Assembly (NCBI GenBank): GCA_014730295.1
Contig: WJIN01000422.1
Location: forward strand, 1 to 15,628
DNA length: 15,628 nucleotides
Direction: 5' to 3'
Origin: Promethearchaeota archaeon
GTDB lineage: Archaea > Asgardarchaeota > Lokiarchaeia > Sigynarchaeales > SOKP01
The notes below the pieces were generated by a model. The model was not told the origin of the DNA. It saw only the letters and a list, made by a program, of their open reading frames with translations, and made no database searches. Both the position numbers and the translations under genes were made by a program. Below are positions 14,756 through 15,628 of this stretch, in pieces (the first letter of the stretch is position 1; every line of letters begins with the position of its first letter).

Positions 14756-15148
14756 ATGAGAAACGAAAACCTTGAGAGATCATTAGAACGTCTCTATAGG
14801 AGATTGAAGAGCCATGAATTCTCGAAAATCAATGCCCTAAATTCTTTATATGATTTGATTGAGAAGTGTAGTCAAGAATCTCTTCGTATAGATGCCTTAA
14901 ACCTTATTTCTGAATTAAGGATAAAAAATGAAATGGTATTTTCACTACTAGAGAAATGTTTAATATCCGATGAAAGTTCAAAAGTACGGAAATTAGCCGC
15001 TCGACGCCTTATATTGGATTACCCTGACAAATGCAAGAAAGTCATCCTTTGGGCTATAGAAAATGAGAGTTCTCCCTCTGTGTTAAAAACCATCGAAGAT
15101 CTTTCTTGTGGTGTAAATGGTCATAAATTAGAATTCCTAGACAAATAA
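14756..15148 (+). CDS. HEAT-like repeat protein
   Basis: A 130-residue, all-helical protein. Residues about 22-120 read as three HEAT-like helix pairs: S-K-I-N-A-L-N-S-L-Y-D-L-I, then S-L-R-I-D-A-L-N-L-I-S-E-L, then S-K-V-R-K-L-A-A-R-R-L-I-L. It ends with a short C-G-V-N-G-H-K-L tail. HEAT repeats form protein-binding scaffolds, so a partner-binding role is inferred; no catalytic motif is seen. TTTATATATC at 14701-14710 is a TATA-like box 46-55 bases upstream, which would give a short leader. There is no clear ribosome site. The upstream gene ends 128 bases before. It may be a shortened member of a larger HEAT family. Confidence 0.6.
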   Translation: MRNENLERSLERLYRRLKSHEFSKINALNSLYDLIEKCSQESLRIDALNLISELRIKNEMVFSLLEKCLISDESSKVRKLAARRLILDYPDKCKKVILWAIENESSPSVLKTIEDLSCGVNGHKLEFLDK

Positions 15149-15189
15149 AATTCTATTATTCAATAAACCTATTTTTTTACTCAACTTAA

Positions 15190-15495
15190 CTAAATTAAAA
15201 CCCATTTTGGAACATTTGCCTTATAGTCTATAAATTTTTCTCCAAACATTTCCTTCAAAATATTCTCTTCAAAATTAACCATTTTGTTGTACACGAGAAA
15301 AATGAAAGGCAATAAAGCAACTGCGATCAATGAGATAGAAATCATAATGCAACCAATATAAAGCAAAAATATTCCTAAATACATTGGATTACGTGTGTAG
15401 CGAAATATTCCCTCAACAATAAGAGTATTTGGTGGTTGATGCGATTTAAACAGAGTGTTATGGGATAAATAGATAAGAATCAGCGCGATGCATTT
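15190..15495 (-). pseudogene. Isoprenylcysteine methyltransferase-like membrane protein, 5' part missing
   Basis: The minus strand is open from 15495 to a stop at 15190 (101 residues). It matches the C-terminal half of the isoprenylcysteine carboxyl methyltransferase / phospholipid methyltransferase-like family: H-N-T-L-F, then V-E-G-I-F-R-Y-T-R-N-P-M-Y-L-G, two hydrophobic segments, E-E-N-I-L-K-E-M-F-G and the V-P-K-W end. The family motif G-x-F-R-x-x-R-N-P-M is the SAM-binding region, so the reading frame is real well upstream of its first Met (15384, inside the motif). At 15496-15498 an in-frame TAA stops it, with no start codon before; about half of a normal protein is missing. Either the gene is broken or the sequence beyond about 15495 was joined wrongly. 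Substrate unknown. Confidence 0.7.
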
Positions 15496-15628
15496 TTAAG
15501 AGTGCACGTCTCTGTGGACCTCAACACGTTCGTGAATCGGTATTAGGTGGTACTACATGCAGCAGCATATTTAGAGTGAGTCATTTTCAAAAATCTATTT
15601 GGACTCAACTGATATCGCTGCGGTTTGA
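15496..15628. other. Terminal 133 bases of different composition, no gene
   Basis: From about 15500 to the end, G+C is about 43 percent by hand count (55 of 128), visibly higher than the AT-rich sequence before it. No reading frame, repeat or RNA gene was recognised on either strand. It replaces the expected 5' half of the methyltransferase-like gene, so it looks like foreign sequence or a contig-end join. Confidence 0.45.

Noticed and set aside
15496..15498. Read-through or recoded stop rescuing the ICMT-like gene
   Set aside because: The stop is TAA, not TGA or TAG, and the upstream sequence has no membrane segment of the family.

Overview
The window is an AT-rich stretch of archaeal chromosome. 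Signs of Archaea are TATA-like boxes placed about 25 bases before inferred transcript starts, GAGG/AGGT ribosome sites, two TTG starts, and a gene set of anaerobic Fe-S proteins, DUF169 proteins, an OsmC-like protein and short HEAT-like proteins. This mix is typical of sediment anaerobes. An Asgard (Lokiarchaeia-like) archaeon is my best guess, but no marker gene in the window proves it. The first gene is cut by base 1, and the last gene is broken about 130 bases before the end, so the window may be a whole metagenomic contig.

Left half (1-6582, minus strand): seven tightly spaced genes read as one operon. In order of transcription they are a winged-helix/Cys-rich/2[4Fe-4S] protein, a QueG/reductive-dehalogenase-like Fe-S protein, a metallo-beta-lactamase (MBL) hydrolase with an alkylsulfatase-like dimerisation segment, two DUF169 proteins, an AtsA/RNase Z-like MBL hydrolase, and a second QueG-like protein cut by the window edge.

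Middle (6583-10508): a 201-base divergent promoter region, then a plus-strand operon with a third DUF169 protein, an MFS transporter and a Cys-type sulfatase-superfamily hydrolase. The two operons look like one functional unit: uptake of a small organic ester (MFS), hydrolysis by up to three unrelated hydrolases, and low-potential Fe-S/corrinoid-type redox chemistry, with DUF169 proteins of unknown role. The substrate (sulfate ester, phosphonate ester or other) cannot be read from the sequence.

Right half (10509-15628): mostly independently transcribed single genes. They are an OsmC-like protein, a multi-CxxC zinc-ribbon protein, a flavodoxin, a BioD-like P-loop NTPase followed by a membrane-anchored methyltransferase, a 65-residue unknown protein, a HEAT-like protein, and the C-terminal part of an isoprenylcysteine-methyltransferase-like membrane protein. 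The last is interrupted at about 15,496, where base composition also changes. Several palindromes and a split direct repeat lie in the intergenic regions. No RNA genes, CRISPR arrays or insertion sequences were seen.
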